From an uncultured Pelagibacteraceae bacterium (GTDB taxonomy: Bacteria > Pseudomonadota > Alphaproteobacteria > Pelagibacterales > Pelagibacteraceae), in assembly GCA_902579465.1 (NCBI GenBank), contig CACHGV010000002.1:124001-188000 (forward strand): a stretch of DNA of 64,000 bases, in the 5' to 3' direction. Below, piece by piece: positions 1 to 9,362 of this stretch. Each line of letters opens with the position of its first letter. Position 1 is the stretch's first letter. A model generated the notes under the pieces. It did no database searches, was not told the DNA's origin, and saw nothing but the letters and a program-made list of their open reading frames with translations. A program made the position numbers and the translations under genes.

Positions 1-1217
1 TATTTGGCTTACCTCTTGCCTCTAAAGATTTGCTAGATGTAGTTGGTTTTCCAACCACTTATGGTTTTCCTGGATATAAAGATTATTTTCCAAAAAAAAA
101 TTCTATAATTGTTGATCGTCAGATAGATGCTGGTGGATTAATAATTGGAAAGACAAATACTGCTGAATTAGGAGTGGGCGCTCATACAGCTAATAGATTA
201 TTTGGAATAACACCAAACATATATGGAAATAGTCAATCATCAGGTGGATCGAGTGGTGGAGCTGGTGTTGCAGTTGCAGCAAATTTACTGCCATTTGCTG
301 ATGGTACAGATATGATGGGTTCTTGTAGAACACCTGCTGCTTACGCAAATGTTTATGGTTTTAGACCAACACCAGGATTACTTCCCGATTATCGAACAAA
401 TGAAAAAAAGAAAAATCTTCCAGTTATTTCAACACCAGGATGTCTAGCCAGAACACCTGAAGATATGTCTATTTTTTTAGATGTCATAGTTGGAGAACAT
501 AAAGAAGATCCAATTTCTTTCAGTTTAGATAATTCTTTTAGTGAGGTTAATTTAAGTGACCAGGAATTTTCAAAAATAAAAATTGGATGGTTATCTGATA
601 TGAATGGTAATTATCAATATGATCCTGAGATAATTGAAATATGCAACAAACAACTTAACAATCTTGAAAAGCATAAAGTTATAATTGAAAACTTAAAACC
701 AAAAATAGATGCTCATAAATTATGGAATTGCTGGGGAACGTTGAGAGCAAAAAGTATTTATGAGGATATTATTACAATGAATATAAAAGATGTTAATGAA
801 ATGACTCCACAAGCGATATGGGAATACAATAAAGGTATCAAACTTACAGATGAAGATGTAAAATCTGCTCTTAACTCAAGAATTGAATTATCAAATGATG
901 TAAATAGTTTATTTGGTGATTTTGATTTTTTAGCTTTACCATCTCAACAATCATTTCCTTTTGATAAAAATTTAAGACACCCAGAAAAAATTAATGATAA
1001 ATTAATGGATACTTATCATAGATGGATTGAAATACATATATTTGCTAGTCTTTTTTACTTACCATCAATTTCTTTACCTATTGGTTTTAATAAAGAGGGA
1101 TTTCCAATAGGTATTCAAATTATAGCAAAACAAAAAGAAGATTTAAAAGTGATATCTTTTGCAAAAAGATATGAAGAAATTTTTAATTATTCTAAAATTA
1201 AACCAAAATTAAACTAA
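1..1217 (+). CDS. Amidase signature family protein (5' end outside window)
   Basis: The reading frame is open from base 3 to the stop at 1215-1217, so the N-terminus lies upstream of the window; the TTG at base 30 is inside the gene and is not its start. The visible part carries the amidase signature: a Lys in the first codons (LASKD), then SGGSSGG about 70 residues on, then GSCRTPAAY. These correspond to the Lys / cis-Ser / Ser nucleophile triad of the family, which hydrolyses amide bonds (GatA, indoleacetamide or acylamide hydrolases). The substrate cannot be told. It overlaps the next gene by one base (TAATG), so the two are probably co-translated with the exporter and methyltransferase that follow. 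Confidence 0.85.
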   Translation, partial: FGLPLASKDLLDVVGFPTTYGFPGYKDYFPKKNSIIVDRQIDAGGLIIGKTNTAELGVGAHTANRLFGITPNIYGNSQSSGGSSGGAGVAVAANLLPFADGTDMMGSCRTPAAYANVYGFRPTPGLLPDYRTNEKKKNLPVISTPGCLARTPEDMSIFLDVIVGEHKEDPISFSLDNSFSEVNLSDQEFSKIKIGWLSDMNGNYQYDPEIIEICNKQLNNLEKHKVIIENLKPKIDAHKLWNCWGTLRAKSIYEDIITMNIKDVNEMTPQAIWEYNKGIKLTDEDVKSALNSRIELSNDVNSLFGDFDFLALPSQQSFPFDKNLRHPEKINDKLMDTYHRWIEIHIFASLFYLPSISLPIGFNKEGFPIGIQIIAKQKEDLKVISFAKRYEEIFNYSKIKPKLN

Positions 1218-2110
1218 TGGTCAGACACAAACATCATTTTAAAATAGCTTTTGCATTAGCAATAGCTGCTGGATCATGGGGAGTTTATTGGCTACCTCAA
1301 AGAATTTTAGAAGATGGGGGACTTACTGGAGGTTGGGGAACAATTTCTCAAATGATGATCGGAATTTTATTACTTACACCCATCTCTTTGTGGAGAAAGT
1401 ATAAAGGTCGTACATCTGGTTTAGAAATTCCTTTTGTTGGTTTTTTAACCGGCAGTGGTTTTATATGTTACGCATTAAGTTTCTTGCTTACAGATGTTGT
1501 AAGAGCATTGATCATGTTTTACATGATACCTGTCTGGACGACTATTTTTGAAATATATTTTTTAAAAAAAAGACCAGGTTTAGAAAGAGTTTTAACTTTA
1601 AGCTTAGCACTTGGGGGCTTGTGGGTAGTTTTCAGTCAATCTAATATCATACCATTACCACAAAATGCAGGAGATTGGTTGGCATTACTAGGAGGTGTAC
1701 TATTTGGCGCTGGATTAGTACGTTTAGAAATTTCTAAAACAGACGGTGTGTTTCCAGTAATCTTTTCTTTCTTCGTTTATGGGACAATATTTAACATTTT
1801 TGCTGGCTTTATTTTAAAAGATTACTTAGGACCTATGCCACCGATTGAAGCCTTTGCATCAATGTTTACTTTTTTAGTTCTTATTTCAGTATTTTATTTT
1901 ATTCCTACCGGAGTAGTTATAATGTGGTCTCCATCTGTTTTAGGTGCAGGCCTTTGTGCAATATTGTATTTAAGCGAAATAGTAGTTGGAGTTATATCAG
2001 CTGGCATTCTGACTGACGAAACATTTGGTTGGAGAGAAGTTGTTGGAAGTACAATGATTGTTGTAGGAGGAGTATTAGCTGTTGTTCTAGCACCAAAAGA
2101 AGAAAAGTAG
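1217..2110 (+). CDS. EamA/DMT family membrane transporter
   Basis: A 297-residue, very hydrophobic protein with about ten predicted transmembrane segments arranged as two five-helix halves, the layout of the drug/metabolite transporter (EamA) family. Such proteins usually export metabolites or amino acids across the inner membrane; the substrate is unknown. The ATG shares a base with the stop of the preceding amidase, and the next gene starts directly after its TAG, so the three genes form a tight operon. A second EamA protein occurs at 8463-9326 next to another amino-acid-type enzyme set. Confidence 0.85.
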   Translation: MVRHKHHFKIAFALAIAAGSWGVYWLPQRILEDGGLTGGWGTISQMMIGILLLTPISLWRKYKGRTSGLEIPFVGFLTGSGFICYALSFLLTDVVRALIMFYMIPVWTTIFEIYFLKKRPGLERVLTLSLALGGLWVVFSQSNIIPLPQNAGDWLALLGGVLFGAGLVRLEISKTDGVFPVIFSFFVYGTIFNIFAGFILKDYLGPMPPIEAFASMFTFLVLISVFYFIPTGVVIMWSPSVLGAGLCAILYLSEIVVGVISAGILTDETFGWREVVGSTMIVVGGVLAVVLAPKEEK

Positions 2111-3100
2111 ATGCTGTTTAAAGAAAAGTTTAAATCAAATTCAAAAATATTCTTAGATGGTGGAAATGGTTCTGAGATTGCAAACTTAGGAGGTGAGATG
2201 ACGCCAGCTTTTTCTGCATTAGCAACAATCACAGCACCAGAAATTGTAAGACAAGTTCATGAAAATTTTATGGATGCAGGCTGTGATCTTATTACAGCAA
2301 ATACCTTTAGCACTACAAGACACAATATGAATAGCGTTAATAGAGGTAATGAAACAAAGGAGTTTATTGTTAGATCTGTCGAAATAGCCAAAAAGGCAAT
2401 TAAGAATAAGGGAAAAGAAAATATAGTTGGAATAGCAGGGAGTATGTCGAATTTTTTCTCATTGAAGGAAAATGAATTTGTTCCAAACCCAAAATACATA
2501 CCTTCATTTAGAGAGGAAGAGAGAAATTATAAAGAGGCTGCTAAAATCTTAAAAGAAGAGGGAGTCGATCTTTTAATTCTAGAAATGATATTAGATATAG
2601 ATCACTCAAAAATCTTACTTAACTCTGCATTAGAAACTGGTTTACCTGTTTGGGTTGGACTTAGTTGCTGTATAAGCAAGTTTGATAATAACGTTATTGG
2701 AAGAAATTTTAGAGCTGAAAAAGAAAAATCACTTATTTATGATGAAAGTATATACAAAGAGCAACCAAAATTTATTCCTGATGACAAGATTGTTCTTTTA
2801 GATGATATTATGAAATCTCTAACAAATATGGGCGGAGATGTTTATGGTATTATGCATACTTGGCTTGTTGATGCCTTCGATGGATTGAGGGTAATTAAAA
2901 ATAATTGGCAGGGTCCAATTATGTTTTATCCAGAGATACATAAGTTTGATACAAAAACACATAAGGCAACAGTGACATACGCAGAGGATGAATTTGCTGA
3001 TGAATGTGGAAAACTAATTGATGATCAAATTCAAATTATCGGAGGGTGTTGTGGTGTCACAGATAATCATCTCAAAAAATTAATTTCTAGGTATTCTTAA
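2111..3100 (+). CDS. Homocysteine S-methyltransferase family protein
   Basis: A 329-residue pterin-independent homocysteine S-methyltransferase domain. It begins with the typical LDGGNGSEI motif, has an ANTFSTTR segment near residue 60, and ends with IIGGCCGV, whose paired Cys plus an upstream Cys (GLSCC region) form the zinc site in this family. Members transfer a methyl group from betaine, S-methylmethionine or related donors to homocysteine, giving methionine. The donor cannot be assigned. The gene starts immediately after the stop of the EamA gene. It is a distant paralogue of 4734-5648 and carries an insert around residues 200-225 that the paralogue lacks. Confidence 0.85.
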   Translation: MLFKEKFKSNSKIFLDGGNGSEIANLGGEMTPAFSALATITAPEIVRQVHENFMDAGCDLITANTFSTTRHNMNSVNRGNETKEFIVRSVEIAKKAIKNKGKENIVGIAGSMSNFFSLKENEFVPNPKYIPSFREEERNYKEAAKILKEEGVDLLILEMILDIDHSKILLNSALETGLPVWVGLSCCISKFDNNVIGRNFRAEKEKSLIYDESIYKEQPKFIPDDKIVLLDDIMKSLTNMGGDVYGIMHTWLVDAFDGLRVIKNNWQGPIMFYPEIHKFDTKTHKATVTYAEDEFADECGKLIDDQIQIIGGCCGVTDNHLKKLISRYS

Positions 3101-3108
3101 TTTTAATT

Positions 3109-4266
3109 TTAATTGTTAACTAAGTTTATCAACATATTAATCATATCAACTTTATAACTCTCTTTTGTTGCAGATTTTGTTTCCAATACTGAAAAGAATG
3201 CTGCGACTTTGCCGGTTTTAAAATTTGTTGCCAAAAACTGACCTCCATACCCAGAGTGTCCAATCATGTTACCTGATACCATTGTTGAATTTGAGTAATA
3301 CAAATATTTATTTTTTGATAATTCCATGTATTTAGGTCCTAAATTTTTAATAGTTTTGTCTAAAAAAGAAGGTGATCCAACTTTTCTATTTCCAACCCCC
3401 GTACCTTTTCTTGCAAAAAGCAAACCCATTCTTAAAAAATCTCTTGTAATTAAACAACCACCACCAGACATCCATGGCATCCCATATCTATCAGAGGCAA
3501 TATATAAACCTTCTTCAAAGCCAGCAGCTTCAACTGCTGATAAAACCCAATCTCTTAAAGTTCTTCCACTTACCTTTTCTACAATTAATCCTACTACATC
3601 AGTATTTGCAGATTTGTAAAATGCATATGCAGATTTATTTATTAAACTTTTGTTTTTAATTTTTTTAATTGTATTTAAATATTCATCTTGGCTTAAATTA
3701 TTTTTTAAATTTTTTGGAAGTCTCCAACCTCCAACGGGCTCATGTAAAAAAGAGGAAGAATATGCTTTAGTATAATCTTCGGTATAGGAATTTATAATAT
3801 TCATATTCAAAACATCTTGTACTTTCGCATTAGCGTAACCGCTTCCGATTTTAGGCAAATAATGTGAAACTTTTTTATTCAAATCTATTGATTTATTTTT
3901 CACAAGTTCACCTACAAATAAGTTAACAAACATTTTAGTTATTGACATAATTGTCTGTGGTTGATTTTTTTTGAAATCTTTAGCGTATTTTTCAAATAAT
4001 ATATTTTGACCTTCGCCAACGATTATTGAACAAAAAGATTTATTTTTGATCATTTTTTTTACCAATGGTATTTTACTAATTTTATTATTGGGTTTTGACT
4101 GTAGTTTTAATACTAGATCAGATCTCAGATAAAGACTGTACCTATTTATTTTATGTAAATTTCTGTAACCAAATCTTCTAGTTTTTGGAAGATTCCATAA
4201 AGCCTTATTATCTCTAATTGTTTTTAATTCAGGGTTTTTAACAGAAGCTAATTTTATTATTTTCAA
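3109..4266 (-). CDS. Serine hydrolase, beta-lactamase / class C PBP-like
   Basis: The protein has the SxxK motif (SITK, in a TIMSITKMF context), a YKSAN segment serving as the Tyr-x-Asn element, and a GHSGYGG segment near the C-terminus in the place of the KTG/HxG box. This is the beta-lactamase/DD-peptidase fold, which includes esterases and D-amino-acid peptidases. No signal peptide is evident. The frame stays open to a TTG at 4320, but that would overlap msrA by 58 bases. I prefer the TTG at 4266-4264, which overlaps the msrA TGA and suggests translational coupling; this gives 385 residues. The role is unknown; a resistance function is not implied. Confidence 0.75.
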   Translation of the reverse strand: MKIIKLASVKNPELKTIRDNKALWNLPKTRRFGYRNLHKINRYSLYLRSDLVLKLQSKPNNKISKIPLVKKMIKNKSFCSIIVGEGQNILFEKYAKDFKKNQPQTIMSITKMFVNLFVGELVKNKSIDLNKKVSHYLPKIGSGYANAKVQDVLNMNIINSYTEDYTKAYSSSFLHEPVGGWRLPKNLKNNLSQDEYLNTIKKIKNKSLINKSAYAFYKSANTDVVGLIVEKVSGRTLRDWVLSAVEAAGFEEGLYIASDRYGMPWMSGGGCLITRDFLRMGLLFARKGTGVGNRKVGSPSFLDKTIKNLGPKYMELSKNKYLYYSNSTMVSGNMIGHSGYGGQFLATNFKTGKVAAFFSVLETKSATKESYKVDMINMLINLVNN

Positions 4267-4715
4267 TATTTTAAAGATTTTTTTTGTTCGTATTTCTGGT
4301 GATACCCCTCTGCTTTGCAATAATTTTTTTCCTTAGATATTTTTGTTGATACCTTGCCATCTAATTTTTTGTTCACCTCTTTTAATACTTTTTCAGCAAT
4401 CTTTTTTTCTTCATCAGTATTATAAAATATTTCTGATCTATATTGAATTCCTACATAAGTACCTTGCCTATTTACTTGTGTAGAGTCGTGCAATTCAAAA
4501 AATAGATTAACCATGTCCTCATACGATTTTTCTTTTTCATCATATTGAACTTTTACAACTTCAATATGGCCAGTGTCACCACCGCACACAGCTTTATAGG
4601 TTACATTGGGATCATCCCCTCCACAGTAACCACATTCGGTAGAGATTATACCTTCAATACCTTCGTACTTAGTTTCATCCCAAAAACAACCAATACCACC
4701 AATAAATGTCTTCAT
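4263..4715 (-). CDS. msrA: Peptide methionine sulfoxide reductase A
   Basis: A 150-residue MsrA domain. The catalytic Cys lies in GCFW at residues 9-12, slightly changed to GCFWDE from the usual GCFWG. The GYCGG segment and the HTGHIEV-like part (GGDTGHIEV) are present, and the C-terminal YHQKY matches the conserved EHQQY region. MsrA reduces the S-epimer of methionine sulfoxide in proteins, with thioredoxin as usual donor. The length is short but complete for the family. It sits between a serine hydrolase (overlapping downstream) and a homocysteine methyltransferase. Confidence 0.92.
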   Translation of the reverse strand: MKTFIGGIGCFWDETKYEGIEGIISTECGYCGGDDPNVTYKAVCGGDTGHIEVVKVQYDEKEKSYEDMVNLFFELHDSTQVNRQGTYVGIQYRSEIFYNTDEEKKIAEKVLKEVNKKLDGKVSTKISKEKNYCKAEGYHQKYEQKKSLKY

Positions 4716-4733
4716 TATTTTTTAATTTATACT

Positions 4734-5648
4734 TTAGTTTTTTAAAATTGAAATGGCTTTAATTTCATCAACTCCTATTCCACAACAGCCACCTATAATT
4801 TGAGCTCCATCTTTAATCCAAGTTTTTACTTCATTTAAATAATCATTTGGTGTCATGTCATCTATAAATCTCCAATGTGGTTTTTCATAATATCCTTTAT
4901 TTGGATACGCTCCTATAACTCCATCAAAATTTTCTCTCGCAGTTTTTATTGCCTTACCTGTAGTTTTAATATCAGAGTGGGCTACTAAAATTGGACCGTT
5001 ATGAATTTTTTTAAAATTATTTATAGATTTTTTAAAATTTTCATAGACGTGAGTATCAGAGTCAATTGTATCGTTGTACCCCAGCATTATTTGATTTTGA
5101 TCATTCGTTACACATGATACAGACAACCAAACTGGTATACTTATCTTTGTAGAACAGTTTAACATTGTTTCCACAATATCTGCTTGAGAAGACATAGCCT
5201 CTAAAATAATTAAATCTACTCCTTCACCTGATAAAATTTTAAGTTGCTCATCAAAGCCAGGTATCATTGCTTTAACTCCTAGTTCATAAAAATTACCAAA
5301 AGTTGAAACGCTTCCAGCAAGAGCAACAACTTTGTTTGAATTTTTAATTGCATCTTTTGCAACTTGAACACTTTTTTTATTAAATTCCTCTATCGAGTCT
5401 TCATAACCATACTGTCTCATCGATATAGGTGTAGTGCTATATGTATTAGTAGTTATTACATCAGCACCCGCATTTATATAATCTTCATGAATTTTTCTTA
5501 CTAATTCTGGATGATCTACTGAGCATTTTCCACACCACATTTTTTCATCCATTTTAGCGCCATTCTTTTCTAATTCAGCACCCATTCCACCATCTAAAAT
5601 AATAGTTTTTTTATTTTCCAATTTTTCATGAATTGATGAATAAGACAT
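4734..5648 (-). CDS. Homocysteine S-methyltransferase family protein
   Basis: A 304-residue methyltransferase with LDGGMGAEL near the N-terminus, TTNTYSTTP around residue 60, a Cys in SVSCVTN and a terminal IIGGCCGIG, the three zinc-ligand cysteines of the pterin-independent family. An upstream in-frame ATG at 5702 would overlap the VOC gene by 50 bases. The ATG at 5648, four bases after that gene's stop, begins directly at the conserved domain and is preferred. The substrate donor is unknown. It is about the usual length of single-domain S-methylmethionine- or selenohomocysteine-type enzymes and is more compact than its paralogue at 2111-3100. Confidence 0.87.
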   Translation of the reverse strand: MSYSSIHEKLENKKTIILDGGMGAELEKNGAKMDEKMWCGKCSVDHPELVRKIHEDYINAGADVITTNTYSTTPISMRQYGYEDSIEEFNKKSVQVAKDAIKNSNKVVALAGSVSTFGNFYELGVKAMIPGFDEQLKILSGEGVDLIILEAMSSQADIVETMLNCSTKISIPVWLSVSCVTNDQNQIMLGYNDTIDSDTHVYENFKKSINNFKKIHNGPILVAHSDIKTTGKAIKTARENFDGVIGAYPNKGYYEKPHWRFIDDMTPNDYLNEVKTWIKDGAQIIGGCCGIGVDEIKAISILKN

Positions 5649-5652
5649 AGTA

Positions 5653-6039
5653 TTATTCCTTGCTATTTGTAAAGGTGCAAATTTTATTTCCATCAAGGTC
5701 ACGAACGTAAGAATAATAAACCCCTGATCCCTCTGGTCGTTCTCCTCCAGATCCTTCGCTAGTACCTCCAGCTTTTAGTCCTGTTTCGTGAAATCTATCA
5801 ACAATAAGTCTTGAAGATGTTATAAATGATATTTGTGTTCCATTTCCAAAAGTTGCTTCTTTTTTATTAAACGGTTTTGTGATGTAAAACTCTATTTCGT
5901 TTGTATCTTTCTTTCCATATGCAGCATAATCATTTTCTACAGTTTCGTTTCTTGTTAGCCCAATAACTCCCAAAACTTCATCATAAAACTTAATGGCAGC
6001 ATCTAAATTATTTGTACCCACCATTACATAACCAATCAT
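5653..6039 (-). CDS. VOC (glyoxalase/bleomycin-resistance fold) protein
   Basis: A 128-residue single VOC domain: it opens with MIGYVMVGTNNLDAAIKFYDE, the first beta-alpha unit of the fold, and ends with YVRDLDGNKICTF, a typical final metal-ligand strand. Members bind a divalent metal and act as isomerases, lyases, dioxygenases or resistance proteins. The substrate cannot be inferred. The gene lies 30 bases from the aldehyde dehydrogenase and 4 bases from the homocysteine methyltransferase, so it is probably part of the leftward operon running from 9326 to 3109. Confidence 0.85.
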   Translation of the reverse strand: MIGYVMVGTNNLDAAIKFYDEVLGVIGLTRNETVENDYAAYGKKDTNEIEFYITKPFNKKEATFGNGTQISFITSSRLIVDRFHETGLKAGGTSEGSGGERPEGSGVYYSYVRDLDGNKICTFTNSKE

Positions 6040-6069
6040 CTCAACCTCAATTATTTTGAATATAATTTT

Positions 6070-7500
6070 TTAATTCCAACCAGTAATTGCCTTAACCTCT
6101 AGGTATTCAGTAAAACCCCATAGTCCACCCTCTCGACCATTTCCTGATTGCTTAAATCCTCCAAAAGGTGCTCCAGTTTCGGCTCCTTGACCGTTGATAT
6201 AGACTGTTCCTGCTCTTACTTTTCTTGCTACTCTTTTTGCTTTTTCTTTATCTTCAGTTTGTAAATAGTTACCTAATCCGTAAGATGTATCATTTGTAAT
6301 TTTAATTGCCTCTTCTTCTGTATCAAATGGAATAATTGAAAGTACTGGACCAAATATTTCTTCTCTAGCAATCTTCATATCGTTGTTGACATCTGTAAAA
6401 ATCGTCGGTTTAACAAAATACCCCTTATTAAGACCATTTGGTAGATCGGGCCCACCGGCAGCAAGAGTTGCGCCTTCTTTAATTCCCTCATTAATAAGAT
6501 TAATAACTTTATCATATTGAACTTTGGACACCAAAGGTCCAATGTGATCGCCTTTTTTAGATGCCACGTCTACTTTAATTTTATTTGCTTCATCTACAGC
6601 TTCTTTTACTGCTCTATCATAAATTGATCTTTGAACTAGCATTCGAGTTGGAGCATCACAAGATTGTCCAGTGTTACTCATTATAGTTCTAACTCCGTCC
6701 CTTACAGCATCTGGATAAGAGTCCTCAAAAACTATATTTCCACCTTTACCGCCAAGTTCAAGTGTGACCTTCTTAATTGTGTCAGCTGCATTTTTTTGTA
6801 TCAATTTTCCTGCTCTTGTCGATCCTGTAAACGAGACCATATCAATATCTGGATGACCAGATATATGATTCCCAACTACTTCTCCGTTACCATTTATTAA
6901 ATTGAACACACCTGGAGGAAATCCAGCTTCGTCAATTATTTCCGCAAACAAAACACCTGATACTGGAGCCACTTCTGACGGTTTTAAAATCATTGTGCAA
7001 CCAGCTGCAAGTGCTGGTATGACCTTAAGTACTATTTGGTTCATTGGATAATTCCATGGCGTTATTAATCCACAAACTCCAATTGGCTCATATCTGATTT
7101 GATTGTTTGATTTTGGATCAAACTGATGTTCAAAATTAAAATCTTTTAAAATATCTATTACATTTTTAGATATATCTGCTCCCATTTTAGTATGAGTCTC
7201 TGATGCAAAATCTAATGGTGCACCCATTTCCATTGATTGTGCTTCAACCATTTCATCCCATCTTCTATTATAAATTTCACAAAATTTTTCTAATAACTTT
7301 ATTCTCTCTTCTTTCGAAGTTTCTTTCCAGGTTTCAAATGCTACTTTAGCAGCACTTACAGCTTTATCAGTATCCTCTTTAGATCCTAAAGAAATTACAG
7401 CAAAAGCCTCTTCAGTTGATGGATCAATTACATCAAAGTCATTAGGTTTGACTGGAGCAACCCATTTTCCGTTTATATAAAAATTTTTCTTTTCAATCAT
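6070..7500 (-). CDS. NAD(P)-dependent aldehyde dehydrogenase
   Basis: A 476-residue ALDH. Landmarks are the TPWNYP cofactor-binding segment, FTGSTRAG, the general base Glu in ELGGK (E248) and the nucleophile Cys in GQSC (C281), then EEIFGPVLS. All catalytic residues are present and the length is normal. It oxidises an unidentified aldehyde to the acid. It resembles the ALDH at 32995-34428 closely along its whole length, so the two are paralogues. The neighbours (3-hydroxyisobutyrate-dehydrogenase-like enzyme, EamA exporter) suggest a small catabolic operon, substrate unknown. Confidence 0.92.
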   Translation of the reverse strand: MIEKKNFYINGKWVAPVKPNDFDVIDPSTEEAFAVISLGSKEDTDKAVSAAKVAFETWKETSKEERIKLLEKFCEIYNRRWDEMVEAQSMEMGAPLDFASETHTKMGADISKNVIDILKDFNFEHQFDPKSNNQIRYEPIGVCGLITPWNYPMNQIVLKVIPALAAGCTMILKPSEVAPVSGVLFAEIIDEAGFPPGVFNLINGNGEVVGNHISGHPDIDMVSFTGSTRAGKLIQKNAADTIKKVTLELGGKGGNIVFEDSYPDAVRDGVRTIMSNTGQSCDAPTRMLVQRSIYDRAVKEAVDEANKIKVDVASKKGDHIGPLVSKVQYDKVINLINEGIKEGATLAAGGPDLPNGLNKGYFVKPTIFTDVNNDMKIAREEIFGPVLSIIPFDTEEEAIKITNDTSYGLGNYLQTEDKEKAKRVARKVRAGTVYINGQGAETGAPFGGFKQSGNGREGGLWGFTEYLEVKAITGWN

Positions 7501-7521
7501 AAATGCACTTTAACACAGAAT

Positions 7522-8463
7522 TTAAATTTCATAACCTTTTTCTTCAGGCTCAATATCAATTAACTCCTCGGGAAACCCTTCAGTTCTAAAATCAATTTTA
7601 TTTAGATCTTCCATTCTTTTTACAATCATTGATGACCAAGCTCTTGAGCCATATTTTTTTTGGCCATCTTTAAATATTTCAACTATTTTAGGAGAAATTT
7701 CCAACGGTGCATTTAATTTTTTTGCGAGTTCATCAAATAGACCCGTATCTTTTAAAACAAGGTCCATCGTAAAATTTATATTATAAGAGCCATTTAAAAT
7801 AACTTGGCTCTCAGTTTCATGAACAAATGAGTTACCTGAGGAAACAGCAATTCCTTTGTAGGTTTTTGCAAGATCTAGGTTTGACTTTTTAGCTACTGTC
7901 CATGCCTCCCCAAGGGCAACCAAATGTGTAGAGGCTAAATAATTTGTAATTACTTTAAGGACAGAAGCAGTGCCTAATTCTCCTGTATGTAATATTTTAC
8001 GTCCCATCACAGTTAAAGCAGGTAATATCTTTTCAAATGCATCTCTTTCTCCTCCAACAAATATTGCTATATTTCCTGATGCTGCTCTATGGCATCCACC
8101 ACTTACTGGACCATCTAGGGGTATTGCCTTTTTTTCAATTACTTTTCTACCAATCCTTTTTACCTCTGCCTCATCTGTTGTACTCATTTCCAACCATATT
8201 TTATTTTCTGAAATACCTTCAAGAATTCCGTTTTCTCCCTCCATCACTTCTGCACAAATTTCAGGAGAAGGAAGACAAGTTATTATTAAATCAACTTCCT
8301 CAGCCAGCTCTTTAGCAGATTTAGCAATTTTAGCCCCCATGCTCTCAAATTGTTTTGTTAAATTTTTATCTAAATCTCTAACTGTTAAATTAAATTTATT
8401 CCTCAATAAACTCCCAGCTAGTTTACCTCCAACATTTCCTAAACCAATAAATCCTATATTCAT
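7522..8463 (-). CDS. 3-hydroxyisobutyrate dehydrogenase family NAD(P)-binding oxidoreductase
   Basis: A 313-residue beta-hydroxyacid dehydrogenase. The N-terminal GFIGLGNVGGKLA is the Rossmann fingerprint, DGPVSGG is the family substrate-binding motif, and a Lys in KVITNYL corresponds to the catalytic Lys. Members reduce or oxidise 3-hydroxyisobutyrate, tartronate semialdehyde, succinic semialdehyde or beta-hydroxy acids. The specificity is not readable. Its start overlaps the stop of the upstream EamA gene by one base, and an ALDH follows 21 bases later, in keeping with a semialdehyde pathway. Confidence 0.88.
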   Translation of the reverse strand: MNIGFIGLGNVGGKLAGSLLRNKFNLTVRDLDKNLTKQFESMGAKIAKSAKELAEEVDLIITCLPSPEICAEVMEGENGILEGISENKIWLEMSTTDEAEVKRIGRKVIEKKAIPLDGPVSGGCHRAASGNIAIFVGGERDAFEKILPALTVMGRKILHTGELGTASVLKVITNYLASTHLVALGEAWTVAKKSNLDLAKTYKGIAVSSGNSFVHETESQVILNGSYNINFTMDLVLKDTGLFDELAKKLNAPLEISPKIVEIFKDGQKKYGSRAWSSMIVKRMEDLNKIDFRTEGFPEELIDIEPEEKGYEI

Positions 8464-9326
8464 TAATTTACCTCCTCTTTCTTTTTATATAATATCATTA
8501 TGACACCAAATATTATTACCACTCCTCCAATAAATAATTCACTTGTTGGTTTCTCACCTAATAAAAAAATTGCTGCAAGCAATCCAGTCGGTGGTATACC
8601 CATAGTCACTATGGGTAACACTTTATATAATGGATTATTTTTTAGAACATAATAAAAGCAGCCATAAGTTATAGGTTGCATTATAAATCCAATGTAAAAT
8701 GCTATTAACCAATGATTAAATTTAGCTGTTGATAGATATGATATGGTATCACCTTCAATTACTGCAGAAATTAAAATTAAAGTGGGTCCAGAAAATAATG
8801 CTAGCCACGCAACTAAAGCTAAAGGATTAATTTCTTTACTCAAAGGTTTAACAATTACTTGGCCAAGTGCCCATATTGCTGAACCTAAAATCGTAAGAGA
8901 GATACCAAATATTTTTCCATCTAAATTAGGTGAGCCAGTTAAAATATAAACTCCTACAAATGCAACTCCTATCCCAATCAAAGCTCTTAAAGTTGGTTTC
9001 TCTTTCAACATGAAAAAAGCAAATATTACTCCAAATGGAACTTCTGTTTGTACTAATAATACTGCTGCAGATGCATCAATAAAATTTAAACCAGTATAGG
9101 TAATACTGTATTGCAAGGTGTTTGCTATAAACGAAGAAATAAAAATTTTTTTTAAGAAACCTCTTGGAATTGGAAACCACCAAATTAAAATAGAAGCAGC
9201 AAAAATAAATCTTAATCCCATTAGAAGTATTGGAGGAAAAGACTCAAAAGCAGGTTTGGCAATTACAAAACCAAAACCTAAAAAGATAGGAACAAGTGAT
9301 GCAACTAGAGTATCTTTAAAATTCAT
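8463..9326 (-). CDS. EamA/DMT family membrane transporter
   Basis: A 287-residue hydrophobic protein with ten predicted helices in two EamA repeats. The PxxxxxxR-type and EVPFGVIFAFFMLKEKP region at about residue 95 is typical of the end of the first repeat. Probably an inner-membrane metabolite exporter or permease, substrate unknown. It is the first gene of a leftward operon (to about 3109), and its start faces the EutA-like gene across 60 bases that must hold both promoters. Confidence 0.85.
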   Translation of the reverse strand: MNFKDTLVASLVPIFLGFGFVIAKPAFESFPPILLMGLRFIFAASILIWWFPIPRGFLKKIFISSFIANTLQYSITYTGLNFIDASAAVLLVQTEVPFGVIFAFFMLKEKPTLRALIGIGVAFVGVYILTGSPNLDGKIFGISLTILGSAIWALGQVIVKPLSKEINPLALVAWLALFSGPTLILISAVIEGDTISYLSTAKFNHWLIAFYIGFIMQPITYGCFYYVLKNNPLYKVLPIVTMGIPPTGLLAAIFLLGEKPTSELFIGGVVIIFGVIMILYKKKEEVN

Positions 9327-9362
9327 TCAATTCATTTAATATTAATGATTATTCAAGAACTT

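Noticed and set aside
4267..4320. Longer N-terminus of the serine hydrolase
   Set aside because: It would overlap msrA by 58 bases; the TTG at 4266 couples to the msrA stop and loses no domain.
5649..5702. Longer N-terminus of the second homocysteine methyltransferase
   Set aside because: It overlaps the VOC gene; the conserved domain starts at the ATG at 5648.
7970..8503. 177-residue open frame antisense to the 3-hydroxyisobutyrate-dehydrogenase-like gene
   Set aside because: It lies opposite a gene with clear family motifs, is low-complexity, and resembles no protein; it is a shadow frame.
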